From NCBI GenBank assembly GCA_014529385.2, contig CM043953.1, positions 77,490,872 through 77,554,871 on the forward strand: 64,000 nt of DNA, written 5' to 3'. The translations under genes and the position numbers were made by a program. The stretch comes from Adiantum capillus-veneris. Lineage: Eukaryota > Streptophyta > Polypodiopsida > Polypodiales > Pteridaceae. The notes beneath the pieces are model-generated. The model worked only from the letters and a program-made list of their open reading frames with translations, searched no databases and was not told the DNA's origin. Positions 19,316 to 31,031 of this stretch are shown here, in pieces (positions within the stretch are counted from its first letter, which is position 1; each line of letters begins with the position of its first letter).

Positions 19316-20100
19316 AACGGCCACAAATGCTTCTAGTAGCAATGACACTACATCCCTTCTTGAAATCAAGAGGTTTGATGGCACTGGCTTTGACCTGTGG
19401 AAAAACAAGATGCAAGGCATTTTGTTTCTTGAGGATTGTGATGATGCTCTCTTGGAGACTAAGCATGTATCTATGACAAATAAGGATTTGGCTAGATTCA
19501 ATAAGAAAGCCATTGCCTGTATTAAAATGGTTGTGTTTGATGATGTACTTATAGACATTAAGCATTTTGATACTGCCTATGCTATGTGGAAAAAGTTAAC
19601 TTATGAAAATACAACTCCAGTGAATCAAGTGCACTTTATGCGCAAACTTGTGAACATGGAGTTGGATTGAGTCTAAGCCAACATTTGAGCATGTGAGTGC
19701 TTTCACAGGAATTTTGAGTCAGTTGGAGGTTTTTGGTTTGCAGCCCTTTAGTGATAAATTGAAGGCTATTTTCTTGCTGATGACTTGCTTGACAATTCGG
19801 AAGCCTTGGTTGTTTCACTTAGCAACAACCTTGCTTTAACCTTTGATGGTGTTAGGGGATCTAACCTCAATGAGGAGATGAGAAGCAGTGGTTCAATGAG
19901 GAAGGGCAGAGAAGAGGGATAATGCTGCAAATAGAGGTAAAAGTAGAAGTGAAATCAAGGGCAAACAGAAGATGTTACTTGCTATCGGTATGTTCGTAAG
20001 GGCATAAGAAGCTCGATTGCAGGTACTACAAAAGGGAACAAGAAAGAAAAAAACAGCAAGGAAAGAAAAAGGAGGATGATAAAAAAGATGATGACAACGC
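19316..20100 (+). pseudogene. Ty1/copia Gag (UBN2-like), truncated
   Basis: Copia-type Gag. Typical blocks are LLEIKRFDGTGFDLWKNKMQ, DDALLETKHVSM, DTAYAMWKKLTYEN and VNQVHFMRKLVNMEL. A stop at 19670 follows, then frame-shifted SEALVVSLSNNL and the remains of a zinc-knuckle region (GHKKLDCRYYKREQ near 19995-20035). A lysine/aspartate-rich stretch ends at the C-rich leader of LINE-A copy 2. Protease and integrase never appear; the element resumes only at its reverse transcriptase (29285). Confidence 0.8.
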
Positions 20101-20408
20101 TCGCTGTTGCTCCAGCTTGTCTGCGCAACCCCACCCCCCCACTCCCCCCCCCCCCCCCCCCCCCCCGGGCACCCGCCCCCTCTCGCCATCGCTATCCCCT
20201 CCCCCCTCCCTCCCGCCTCGTGTTGTGCGCCAACCCGGCAGTGTGCTGTCCCCCAGCCAGCGCCACGTGCCCCCGCCTGCCTAATCCGTCCCCCCCTCCC
20301 CCCCTTTTTTTTTCCGTTCTGGCAGCAATGCTGGTGGGCTGATTTTAGCTCGTTGGCAAATGCTCCATCACCCCTGTCGCTCACCTTCTTCCATAGTAGC
20401 AGACACGA

Positions 20409-22175
20409 ATGGAGACTCATGCTACACCACAAAGGGACTGTGACGAAGCCCCCTCGACCGACCTCGCAGAGCCCCCCATTCGACTTGCTCTGTCGCCAGC
20501 AGAGCAAGCGAGCCTCGCAGTAGAGGTGGAGCGCCTCCAGGCCACCTCTGTCCTCTGCAAGATTATTGGCAGTCATCCCAGTCGAGGAGAGGTACGCGAC
20601 CTTCTGCAGGCCCGCCTTTTAGCAGAGGTGGGGAAGATCATTGACATCCAACTTCTCGGACGAGGATACTATTAGATAGAGTTTGAGACTCTCGAGATGG
20701 TTGCCATGGTCATCTCGATGAGCCCGTTGAAATTCGAGCGGTTAGAGCTCATTTCCGACAGTGGTGCCATGGGTTCGATCCATCATCGAATGTTCTTGTC
20801 CAGGAGGCAGACTTGCATATTTCGATATGCTTCCCTGGCTTGCGGAGGGAGTACTTACCGCTTATTTCCAGGATTGGTTCCGAGATCGGGACAGTCTTGG
20901 AGACCTCGTGTACGACAACTTCAGTTGCAGCCAAGGCTACCGGCGTGCCTTCAGTTCGCGTCTTGGTTCGTGACACTCTCTCCCGAAGGTGGTCCTTCTA
21001 CCTAGGGTGAGTGGGGGATGGTTACGCCAGAGGGTGGAGTATTCGGGACTCTTGAACCAATGCTTCATTTGTAGAAAGATGGGCCACTTAGCGAAGGCCT
21101 GTCCTTGCAGGAGATCTCGATCCACAGCGCATGCGCATCCTCCCAAGGTTGAACATACCCAACGGACAGGTACCCAGGACACACAGACCGGTACCTCGAC
21201 AGAGGCCAATGATCAGCCAGCTGACGGTTGGTAGCAGGTGCCCTCTTGCAGCTCAACAGCATTGGGTTCAGACAAGGAACTCTTTTGACCCCCTTCAGCA
21301 GGAGCCCCTTGAGGAGGCCCCCTCCACTGCAGCTCCTCCACCGCCTCCCCCCCCTCCACCTTCTCCGCTCCGCCGCCTCCTCCTCCTTCCCCCCCACCCC
21401 CACCTCCTCCTCCTGCTCCTCTCTCCCCGATGGGGCCCTCAGTCTCATCTCCCGACCCATCTCACGCTCCTTCTCAGACGCAGGGGACTAGACACATCTG
21501 TAGCGAGACGTTCTCTTGGTAGTGCTTTTTGCTACATCCCCACCTGAGGACGCCTCTCTTGGTCCAGACCTCTGCTTTTGTAGTAGTCCCTCGTGGTTTG
21601 ACCAGCTTCGACATTCGCAGACGATGGGACTTCTTTGATTGTACATCCTTGGTGACCCTTCTTCCAACTTGAAGAAAGCTTGCTTTCGAGTTCATGTCCT
21701 CTTCTTAGCAGCCCGAGGCTCTGAGGGTCTGGATACAACGGTAGGTTTCTCCTTTCCGTTATGCGGTAGGGACCATACAGAGTGGACGTTGCACACAATT
21801 CTTGACTGGCTCCAGGTCCAAGCTATTGAGGTCTCACACACACAGGGGACCTAAGAGTGACAGATTTGGTACAGACACTTTGGCCTTTAGCCAAGTTCAG
21901 TGTGACGTCGCCGGATGTAGCCGGTTGCAGGCACATTGTGGTACACTTGTATGCTGACACTCAGAGCCCCCCTTGCTATGTATTTGTAAATGAGGATTCT
22001 TAGACAGAGGATGTAGCCATACGGACTGCACGCTCGGCTTGGGCTTGGGTGGGACAATCACTTCATCAGCGTTTTTCTAGAGGTCGCTCGAATGCGGATT
22101 ATTCTCCATTCAAGCCGACCTCTAAGATAGCGAGGTTGGCTGCTGCTACAGCATCTGTTTTTTCTGACCAACTCC
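20409..22175 (+). pseudogene. LINE-A copy 2 ORF1
   Basis: Starts METHATPQRDCDEAPSTD at 20409 like copy 1. RLALSPAEQASLAVEVERLQ and DLLQARLLAEVGKI follow, a stop at about 20676, then shifted frames. It keeps an intact CCHC knuckle (CFICRKMGHLAKAC, 21062-21103) that copy 1 has lost. A proline-rich linker (21280-21450) and the C-terminal blocks CFRVHVLFLAARG, FPLCGRD and SDADYS-like sequence extend to about 22170. RNA-binding ORF1 is the expected role. Multiple stops make it inactive. Confidence 0.8.
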
Positions 22176-22675
22176 GTAAGGATCGTCTCATAGAATGTGT
22201 AGGGATTAGGAGGGCCCTAGGTTCAGCGTCAAAGGGGTCGGTTGCGTTAGGAGCTTCAACGATGCCTTGTGGGTGGTGAGATCGATATTCTTATGCTACA
22301 GGAGCATCATCTCAGATTTTGCTTGGTCGCTACGAGACATTTTGGTCAGCTGCATTTGGACTTGCATGTATCCAGGGAGGGGTATGTATGCTATTGCGGA
22401 CTCATGGCAGCAGGCCATTGTGGGCATTATGCCAAACAGGGCTCAGTGGATTACTATGCAGGTTCAAGGTTTCCTCATGGGCATTTTGAACATATGCGTC
22501 CAATGTGGCAAGTGCACGAGAGAGTTTTGGTCTCATATTGTAGAGTCTTTGCCGCATGCAGAGCAGTTTGTTGGGGGAGACTTCAATATGTTGGAGGATC
22601 CCTCTGACAGGATTGGAGGTGGTCATGCTACTGTGCACGGGGCTGAGTTGGCAGCTTGGGAGCGCCTATGTATGA

Positions 22676-22683
22676 CTTTGAGG
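22676..22683 (+). repeat. hAT target-site duplication, left
   Basis: CTTTGAGG, repeated at 26207-26214. Eight bases is the standard hAT duplication length, and in LINE-A copy 1 the uninterrupted ACTTTGAGGGTCTCGG occurs at this position. Confidence 0.92.
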
Positions 22684-25600
22684 CAGGGTAGAATCCGTAC
22701 GTACGTACGGTACCATTCCGTACTGTACAATCATACGGTGCGGTACAGTACGTAACGTACGGTACAATACGGCATATATATATATTTTTGGGGCGTTTTC
22801 AGCTCGGACAAATTCCGCTAGGGAGGCTTTCAGATGGGCTTATTAGTGTGAAGGGGGAGAAGCCTTAGGCTTTTTTAATCGACCACTGTAGCAAAAGAGT
22901 CTCTGTTCTGTTACAGAGAAGTCTGCAGAGCAGTGCACAGAGTCCTGCAGAGCTGAGCTACGCGCGTGAAAAGGTACTGCTTCTGCCACCATGCACTCCG
23001 TACTCTTCTCGCACTCCGTACTCCTCATGTGTGTGCACTCTTTTGCATTTGCAATGTGCAGGATTCATTATGCCGCGTAAAACCAACCCTAACTGGTCGC
23101 TCCACACCAATGTTTTGAGCATCATCACGACCACTTCTCAGCAAGGTTCTGGCACACGCTTATGGCAATGCAAGTATTGTGGGGACCAATACACCAGCAC
23201 TATTACGCGAGTCAAAAAGCACTTGACGGGCATCGGGTGCACTGATCAAATTGGTGCATGTGAGAAAATACCACCACCTTTGAGGGAGCAGCTTATTTAA
23301 GAGTATTTTCCTGTTGGTGCTCCTGGTTTGAGAGGTGCTCCCAGCACACAGGATGCTTTACATGATGCTTTTGTTGGAGAGCTAGAGTCTTTAGGTGCGG
23401 AGACAGAGGTTGGAGGAGGTTCGGCCTCCATGCAACCCCCTACTTCCAGGAAGAGAGCACGTGTTGGTGGTGAAGGTGAGGATTCCTTGCCACGTGAAAA
23501 AGGTACATCTGAAACACCAACGTAGACCACTTTGCCTAGTCGCATCTCTTCTCAGGCTTGGGTGAAAGAGCGTCAGAGGGTGGCAGAGATGGAGATATGT
23601 CGCACTCTTATTGAGTGCAACATATCTTTCAATGTTTTGCGCACAGATCAGTGGAAAAGAATGGTAAAAGCCATTGCACAGGTGGGGCCTACTTAGACAT
23701 GGACAAGTCTTGATTACACAAAGATGCGCACCACTATGTTAGATGAACAGAAGGCCTTAATTGAGAAGGCACTTACGCCTGTGAAAGCTTGATGGAAGGA
23801 GTTTGGATGCACCATTATCTCAGATGGTTGGGCAGACATACGCAGACGACACATAATCAATATCCTTGTGTCTTCAGCTTTGGGCACCTATTTCTTGCGT
23901 ACTGTGGATGCAGGAAAAGCAGGGGAAAAGATCACGGCTGAGTTTATTTTTGGTCACATCAAAACAGCCATAGAGGAGGTTGGCAAGGAGAATGTTGTGC
24001 AGGTAGTGACAGATAATGCAGCTAATTGCAAGGCAATGGGATTTATGGTGGAGCAACAGTTTCCTGGCATAGTGTGGACTCCATGTGCTGCACATTGTTT
24101 GGATTTGCTCATGGAGGATATTGGCAAACTTTCATGGGTGCAGCCCATAGTTGCAGATGTAGTCAAGGTCACCACATTCTTTCGCAAGAAACATCAGGCT
24201 CTTGCTATCTTCCGCAGCCATAGCACTTTGGATATGGTTCGACCTTCAAAAACCAGGTTTGCCTACATTTACTTGGTTTTACAGAGGCTCTACAAACTTT
24301 GAGATCCACTACTACAGACAGTGGTGGATCCAAAATGGCGAGGCATGTCAAGATCGCAGGATGAATCTACAAAATACTTGCAGAGGCGGATCCTTGATGA
24401 GAGCTTTTGGCAGGAAGTGCACGCTCTTTCAGTGGCACTCAAGCCAGTCTACGTCCTCCTTCGATTGACGGATATGGAGGGATCGACCTTGGGACTAGTC
24501 TATCATCTGTTTATGCAGATGAAAGACCACGTTTCCAAATGCGATTTGTTGACTATTGATCGGTAAGGGTTCCTCATGTTCTAATGGTTGTCTGTTTTAA
24601 TCATCAAGTCTAAGTTATAACTTGAGCCGTTGGACTTTCATGAGCCGTCCCATACATGCGATGGCTGCCATGCTTCATCCTCTCTATAGGTCGCCAGAGC
24701 TATGGAGTGATACCTTGCTTAGCACAAAACAATCAGAGTATGTTGGGCTCATGTTTTCAGAGGATGATCAGCTTGGGATAGACAAGGAATTCACCAACTA
24801 CATGAATGGCATTGGCGCTTCTTTCACGACAGCAGTTTCTTTGAGGAAGGAAGCCACAAAGTATCCTTTGACGTGGTGGCACTCGTATGGGAGAGTTGGT
24901 CTTCCCAACCTCTCACGCATTGCTCTTCGTATCCTTTCTCAGGTTAGGAAACTGCCATCCATGATTACATTGTACAATGTATATATCATTTTAAGCTTCT
25001 AACTTCATCTTTATATTACTAGACACTTGTCACTCTCTTGCTGACGATTGCGCTCTTGCTTGAGCACTGAGCAGGATTGCTCGGTTGGAGCATGTGAGCG
25101 CAATTGGAGTGCTTACTCTCTCACACGAAGATTCGAAATCGCCTTAGCACTTCTCAGTTGGAGAAGTTGGTGTATTGCAGAGCCAACATGAGGCTTGTGC
25201 GGAGTTACCATTCTTTGGGGCAACCCAAACAGGTAATTATCTTGATGTTGGCTATTGTAAACTCAACCTGCAAGCATATGCCATAAATAAGTCAGTTTAA
25301 CTTTATTTTACTCTTAAACAGGTTGATGCGACAGAGCTGAAAATGGTAGATGATCCTAGACCAGAGGAGGTGGACCGACAGATTAGAGACGAGCAGGAGC
25401 AGATTGTTAGAGAGCTGCATAGAGAGCTCGAGAGCGTGGATCGTCGTGTGACTAGATCACGTGCATGAGCTCTTAGCCTTCCTCTACGCACGGTGGGAGG
25501 AGATCCAGACACTGTGAGACGAGAGAGTATTCGCAGGGGGAAGCTTCCTATTCGCTCCATTTGCAGGCGAGCGAATGAAGCTGTCTGGCTCATCCATGCA

Positions 25601-26206
25601 GAGATTGCTGATATGCCTGAGGAGGCTTGTGGTGCAGAGGTGCTTGTACCAGAGTTGACATATGCTGAGCCTGACCCTGAGTTTGATGAGGAGGGCAATG
25701 TCCTTGATGATGGGGGCTTGCTCTCTACCGACGATTCATCTTCCGCATCTGACATAGACTTTTGAGGCCGCACGTCTTAGTGCACACTGGTGACTACATG
25801 CTTTTGAGGACAGGCTGCAACAGACTTTTATTGTTATTATGGCATTGTAGTATTTCACAGTACTTTGTTTTGGATCTTGATTCAGTTTGTATGGTATATG
25901 CCTACTTTTGGCTGATGCCATGGACATGATGTTTGTAGTTGTTATTTGGTTTTATGATTTATGGTCATTGGTTTTCTCATTGAGTATTGAGTCTTGAGTC
26001 ATTAAGTTTTATGATCAATATGTTCATTTTAAGCATTGCATTGTTAATGAGGTTGAATTTTGAAAGGTCTGTGAACTTAAATTTAGTGTAATTGTCTTTT
26101 TTTACAAATGGTACGTACCTATCACGTACCTAAAGGTTGGTTCAGTACGGAAGTACGTTCCGTACGTACCTAAACCGTACCGTACACTACGTACCTTTCC
26201 ACCTTG
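22684..26206 (+). mobile_element. hAT DNA transposon with degraded transposase
   Basis: 3523-bp element with terminal inverted repeats CAGGGTAGAA at the left and CCACCTTG (reverse complement CAAGGTGGAA) at the right, flanked by an 8-bp duplication. Both subterminal regions are packed with CGTAC/GTACG words (22695-22770 and 26110-26195), probable transposase binding sites. It encodes one intron-containing transposase gene on the + strand. Several stops in the transposase mean it could move only in trans, if at all. Confidence 0.92.
23070..25764 (+). pseudogene. hAT transposase (BED finger, DUF659, hAT C-terminal)
   Basis: Cut-and-paste transposase of the hAT superfamily, nuclear. The N-terminus from 23070 has a BED zinc finger: CKYCGDQYTSTITRVKKHL with a distal Cys. 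After stops at about 23298 and 23524 comes a DUF659/RNase H-like part: FGCTIISDGWADIRRRHIIN, TYFLRTVDAG, VVTDNAANCKAMG (a probable catalytic Asp) and WTPCAAHCLDLL. Then PVYVLLRLTDMEGSTLG, MAAMLHPLYRSPE, and the dimerisation segment WWHSYGRVGLPNLSRIALRI plus ACERNWSAYS. An acidic tail ends at 25764. Probable introns are 24563-24628, about 24943-25074 and 25231-25320. In-frame stops (for example near 23697 and 23791) and a frameshift near 25130 inactivate it. Confidence 0.88.
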
Positions 26207-26214
26207 CTTTGAGG
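26207..26214 (+). repeat. hAT target-site duplication, right
   Basis: CTTTGAGG, identical to 22676-22683. LINE-A coding sequence resumes after it. Confidence 0.92.
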
Positions 26215-26869
26215 GTTTTTGATGTTTGGCAGCACTCGGGCTTTGTGAGGCCCCCAGACAACTTGTCTTTCTCTCGCTCTGACCGCAGAGGACGAGGAGT
26301 GAATCTATCTCGGATAGATCGCTTCTACGCCAATGACCATATTTTTGTACATGGGGAAATCTGTTTGCATCCTAGCAGGGACTACTTTTTCCGACCATGT
26401 GCCAATGATTCTCACCGTGACAGACAGACAGAGGAAGGGGGTGCGATGCTACGCATCCCTGAGAGGATCTTGCTGGATCCAGAGCTTAGAGAGCGAGTGG
26501 AGGCACTTTGGTGAGAGAGCTTGGACACGCAGGACACCCTTGTTGGTAGAGTGGCCGCTGGCGTGGCTGAGCTCAGTCGCTTCTTCCTCTAAGGAGTCTG
26601 CAGCTCGCTTGGCTGCAACCAGGAAGGAGCAGCAGCGTCTCCGATGGGGCATAGTTTCCTTGCAAAGGATGCAAGAGCAGCATCTAGACAGTCCTTGGTT
26701 GGAGGAGCAGATGCAACAGGCTAGAGAGGAGGTGGCTAGCATTGAGGAGCAGAGGCATGAGTTTGCCTTCCAGCGGCAAGCATCTCAGTGGATCCGGATG
26801 GGTGACAGAGTTACTGGGGAGTTTTTTGAGACGGTGGGGCCATGCCATGCGCACACGAGTGTCAGCTAA

Positions 26870-29285
26870 TTGAGGAGACCGGATGGGTCAGTTGCTTCCG
26901 AGCCTGAGGATATGCGTGCACTTGCTACTGATTTTTACCGTGTTTTGTTATTAGCTGAGCCTCGGTCAGAGCGTAAGGATGCATGCAGAGAGCTGATCTT
27001 GGCACAGATGCCTTCCTTGCCTTGTTTTATTGAGGAGATGCGACAGAGACTTGAGCTCCCTCTCCAACTAGAGGAGCTCCATAAGGCCCTTAGAGCACTC
27101 CCCCGTGGTAGTTGTCTAGGGAAGGATGGTTTGACTCCCAGCTTCTTCTTAAGAGTACTGAGACTTGCTTGGTTCAGATCTTTGCAACGCATTCCAGTAC
27201 ATTTTGCACATTGGCGAAATGCCTGACAGCATGAGTGAGGGCATGATCTACCTTATTCCCAAGGAGGGAGGCTCCTTGGATGAGATTCGACAATGGCGAC
27301 CCATCACTATCCTCAACTCATCCTACAAAAATTCTGGCAAAGGCTCTGAGCTTTAGGATTCAGCCACTACTCGAGAGCATTATACATGGGACCCAGACAG
27401 GTTTAATCAAGAAGCGTAGTATCCTTGACAACATCTTCACTTTTTGGGAGGCGTGCGTCTGCGAGGAGAGGATTTGGTGATACTCCTCGATTTTGAGAAG
27501 TCCTGCGATAGAGTTGATTGGGACCTCCTAGAGGGCTCTCTACACAGGATTCGTTTCTTAGATGATTGGATCAGAGGTGTGTCTGCTCTCTACAGGCGTG
27601 CGCACAGTCAGGTGCTCTTGGCAGGGGGAAGAGGGGAACGCTTCATGCTCACGCATTCGGTCAGACAGGGTTGCCCTCTAGCCCCCTTCCTTTTTCTGTT
27701 CTATGTTGAGACGATGAGCAGATTCTTGACTTCTCTGCAGGTTGGCTTGCGTCACACGTGGTCTCGAGCTCCCTATTAAGGCAGATGAGCTACTTGACGC
27801 TGAGTTTGCCGACGACTCAGTCTTGTACTTGGAGGGCTAGGAGGCAAATCTACACAGGTGTGAGGAGGCTCTTGAGGTGTTTTATTGTGCATAAGGAGCA
27901 CCGATCGATTGGAGGAAGACAATAGCTTTTTGGGTTGGCAGTGCTCCTACTCTTGATTGGTTGCCAGGTGAGGGTTTTAGATGGATTCCCCCAGGGACTG
28001 CAGTTAGCTATTTGGGTTGTCAGGTTGGCGTGGACTTGTCCCCTGAGCAGCATACTGCTCCCCTCCTCCTATCCATTAGGAGGAAGTTGTTGCATTGGAT
28101 CTTAGCACGACTCTCTTTGGCAGGCAGAGTTGTAGTGGCCAACCAGGTGTTGTTGGCTACTATGTGGTACATCATGTCTTGCTAGATCTTCTCGAGCTCC
28201 TGTATCAGCCAGCTAGAGAGGCTGATCAGGAACTTTCTTTGGTGAGGGCACGACACTCAGCTAGCCTAGGCCAAAGTAGCCTGGCAAGCATAGCATAGTT
28301 ACCTGGAACGGAAAATTGGAACGGGAACGCGGAACGACAACATGCATAAAATGCCATTCCTTGTTTTGGATACTCACGTGTGGAACACGGAACGAGGATC
28401 CGAAACGGGAAAGTGGGATGGGAACGGGGAATGGAGACCTGAAAATGGCCATTCCCTATAACTATGAAGCATAGTCATAAGGGATGCGTCCCAAGGGAAG
28501 GGGGACAGGGCTCAAATGGATTTTTAGTGTAAAGAAGAGGGCGGGACGGCAAGTGGGGACGAGAAGCCCAAAAATGGGCATCCCCTGTGACTATGCTGGC
28601 AGGTCATCACCTTACCATGTTCTCAAGGGGGGCTTGATATCATAGACCTAGCACAACATAACAGAGACCTTCTAGGGAAGTTTGTTGTCAGAGGACTCCT
28701 TCCAAGGGAGGAGCCCTGGAAGGTTTTGCTGCTTCATCGGCTTCGAGATCAAATCCCTCATGCAGGAGGCCCTTGGAGCCCTTTCATGAGGTGGATCTTT
28801 ATAGAGATGCACAGAGTTGGTTTGAGCAAGAGATTGGAGGATCAGTTTGCTGCGAGCCTGCTTCGGTCTTGGGAGCAGCTGAGGAGAGGCCTGGAGCAGC
28901 ACCAGCCCACTAGCACGGAGGAGCGCTTGAGAGAGCCCCTAGTTTGGAACCCCTTGGGTAGCACCCAGAGAGGTTGCCTGGTTGGTAGCCGGCCTCATGT
29001 TTCTTGGGGTCCCATGGCAGAGGGCCAAGCCCGCACTCTCGGCGACTGGCTTCAGTTCTCAGGTTTGCCCGAGGAGACACATAGCATCCAGTTACGAGGC
29101 ATGAGAGGAGTGCAGAGCATGTGCTAGGACATTACAGAGGCTTTACCAGCTGATTGGCTTACCCCTCTAGAGACGGCAACTGACAGCAACTCCTAGATGG
29201 ATGGGGGCCTTCACACCACTCGAGGTCCTCATCGAAGTTCGTGCTTGCTCGAAGTCCATACCCCCCATGTTTTTTATGATCTAGC
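26870..29285 (+). pseudogene. LINE-A copy 2 reverse transcriptase and partial C-terminus
   Basis: Follows the endonuclease linker. Recognised blocks in shifting frames: RRPDGSVASEPEDMRA, ALRALPRGSCLGKDGLTP, MIYLIPKEGGSLDEIRQW, TQTGLIKKRSILDNIFTFWE, DLVILLDFEKSCDRVDW, VRQGCPLAPFLFLFYVE, and the catalytic FADDS near 27808-27822 followed by a stop. Thumb sequence (GFRWIPPGTAV, LLLSIRRKLLHW) continues to the double MITE and resumes at 28602 with GGLDIIDL. The end corresponds to VLIEVRACSKSIPPMFF. It lacks the 35-bp duplication found in copy 1, so that duplication is private to copy 1. Confidence 0.85.
28287..28595 (+). mobile_element. Two adjacent MITE-like elements in LINE-A copy 2
   Basis: A 309-bp insertion relative to copy 1, flanked by CTGGCA (28281-28286 and 28596-28601). 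It resolves into two units with related ends. Unit A (28294-28466) starts CATAGTTACCTGGAACGG and ends CCCTATAACTATG. Unit B (28470-28595) starts CATAGTCATAAGGGATGC and ends GCATCCCCTGTGACTATG. Each has short terminal inverted repeats beginning CATAGT and is rich in GGAACG or GGGAC words. No coding capacity. A third relative is at 40307-40786. Confidence 0.7.
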
Positions 29286-30840
29286 AAGGAAATGCTGAAA
29301 ATCAGCCATCTGGTGATGGTGTGCAAGCTTGCTATGCAAAATGAGATGAACTCTCTGTATGCAAATAGCACATGGGAGCTTGCACCTTTGTCCGAGGGTG
29401 GGAAAGCTATCCCTAATAAATGGGTTTGCAAAGTGAAATGTATTGATGGGAGCCCAAGTATAAAGAATGGTTGGTTGCCAAGGGCTTTTCACAAAAGGAA
29501 GGCATAGACTTCCAAGAGGTCTTTTCACCAATGGTGAAAATATCTTCTCTCCTTGTGTTGTTTGCTCTCACTGCGCGCAGAGTTGGACCAAATGGATGTG
29601 AATATTGCTTTTCTTCATGGTGACTTATATGAAGAGCTGTAGATGAAACAGCCAAAAGGTTTTGTCATTCCAAGAAAAGAGCATTTGGTTTGTAAGGTGA
29701 AACGCAGCTTATATGGGTTCAAACAAGCCCCACGACAGTGGTACAAAAAGTTTGACACCTTCATGCTCAACCATGGATTCAAACACAATCATTTAGATCA
29801 CTCTTTGTACACTAAAATGGTTGATGATGGAAGCCTTATTGTGCTAGTCTTATATGTGGATAATATGCTGATTGTAGGAAAGCATAAGAGTACTTTGAAC
29901 GCTCTAAAAAGGCAGCTGAGTTCAGCCTTCTCAATGAAAGATTTGGGGGCAATTGAACACATTTTGGGCATGCACATCAAAGGATATAGAGAGAAGCACC
30001 TGTTGTTTCTCTCACAAGACAAGTACATTAGCAAATCACTTGACAAATTTAATGTGGCTGACGCTAAGCCTCTTGGTGTGCCTTTATCGCCACATACAAA
30101 GCTTAGCAAAGTTGATTGCCCAAAGGATTATGTAGTTGCAAGTGCTATGACGGGTATACCTTATGCATCAGCTTGTGGATCTTTGATGTATGCCATGGTT
30201 GCCACTTGGCATGCCATTTCTCATGCAGTGGGAGTTGTCAGTAGATTTATGTCTAATCGTGGCAAGCCACATTGGGAACCAGTGAAATGTATCTTCAGAT
30301 ACTTAAAAGGTTCACAAGAGAAGTGTATATGCTATGGATAGGGTACACTAGAATTGCAAGGATTCTGTGATTTGGACATGGCAGGAGACCTTGACACTAG
30401 TAAATCTACCAGTGGGTGTGTTTTTACTTTAGCCGGTGGGGCTATCTCTTGGTGCTCAAGGTTATAGAAAATTGTGGCAGTGAGTACTACAGAGGTTGAT
30501 ATATTTCAACCACAGAGGCTTCTAAAGAAGCTATTTGGCTTGGCCGTCTGGTCAGGGATTTGGTCTTTCTGCACGTGCTCCAGTGCTTGGTTGTGACAGC
30601 CAGAGTGCAGTATGTCTGGCTAAGAATGCCATGTTTCATGCAGGCACCAAACACATAGATGTTCAATACCATTTCAACGACAGGTCTTGGATGATGGTCT
30701 TGTCACACTGACTAAGATTAAAACCTAAGATAACCCTGTAGATATTCTCACTAAGAGTCTTGCAAAGGCTCAACATGAGCATTGCTTACAATTAGTGGGA
30801 GTTGGTTAGCTTAAAGGTACCACTTCAGGCCTTTTAAGTG
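29286..30840 (+). pseudogene. Ty1/copia reverse transcriptase and RNase H
   Basis: Right-hand part of the copia element: AMQNEMNSLYANSTWEL, DVNIAFLHGDLYEEL then a stop, and a long open stretch 29643-30341 with KRSLYGFKQAPRQWYKKFD, KDLGAIEHILGMHI and GIPYASACGSLMYAMV. The catalytic box reads YVDN (29853-29864) instead of YVDD, so the second metal-binding Asp is lost. RNase H follows in broken frames (GFCDLDMAGDLDTSKSTSGC, PVDILTKSLAKAQHEHC) and ends near 30808. A purine tract (AAGTGGGAGG) precedes the LTR. Integrase and protease are absent between this and the gag at 19316. Confidence 0.9.
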
Positions 30841-30847
30841 GGAGGTT

Positions 30848-31031
30848 GTTGGGCATAAAGGCCCTTCCTCTCTATGTATAAACGTATACAGGTGTGTTCA
30901 TATACAGGTGTAAACACATCCTTACGTGCGTTCAACTTCTCACAGCTTCTCTCTGCTGCTCACGATTCTGCCTCATACTCCACATGCGCTTTCTTCACAC
31001 CCCCTACATGAGCATCAAGCTATGTACCTTG
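30848..31031 (+). repeat. Copia 3' LTR, truncated by an LTR3 element
   Basis: Begins TGTTGGGCATAAAGG after the purine tract of the copia element. It ends abruptly at 31031, where the LTR3 element starts. No continuation is recognised after 34836. Confidence 0.7.

Larger units (their letters stand above)
22185..26870 (+). pseudogene. LINE-A copy 2 ORF2 endonuclease region, split by hAT
   Basis: Remains of the APE-like domain: GGEIDILMLQEHH near 22270, WITMQVQGFLMGILNICVQC, GGDFNMLEDPSDR near 22580, then the hAT insertion within the LCMTLR codons. It resumes at 26207 with WQHSGFVRPPD, GVNLSRIDRFY, a shifted SDHVPMILTV and the glutamine-rich linker to 26868. Target duplication CTTTGAGG marks the interruption. 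Confidence 0.8.
20101..29285 (+). mobile_element. LINE-A copy 2, old and interrupted
   Basis: Second member of the LINE-A family, sense to the window: C-rich leader (to about 20400), ORF1, endonuclease, reverse transcriptase, and part of the C-terminal region. It matches copy 1 block for block but has many stops. A hAT element (22684-26206) and a double MITE (28287-28595) are inserted in it. Its 3' end stops at the block corresponding to VLISVRACSETVPALFFELQ of copy 1, with no A tail, and runs straight into copia sequence. Either a deletion removed its 3' end together with copia protease and integrase, or the junction is recombinational. The left end is approximate. Confidence 0.85.

Noticed and set aside
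19893-20576. 227-codon minus-strand frame
   Set aside because: Antisense shadow of the LINE-A copy 2 leader and ORF1 start; glycine-rich part is the C tract reversed.
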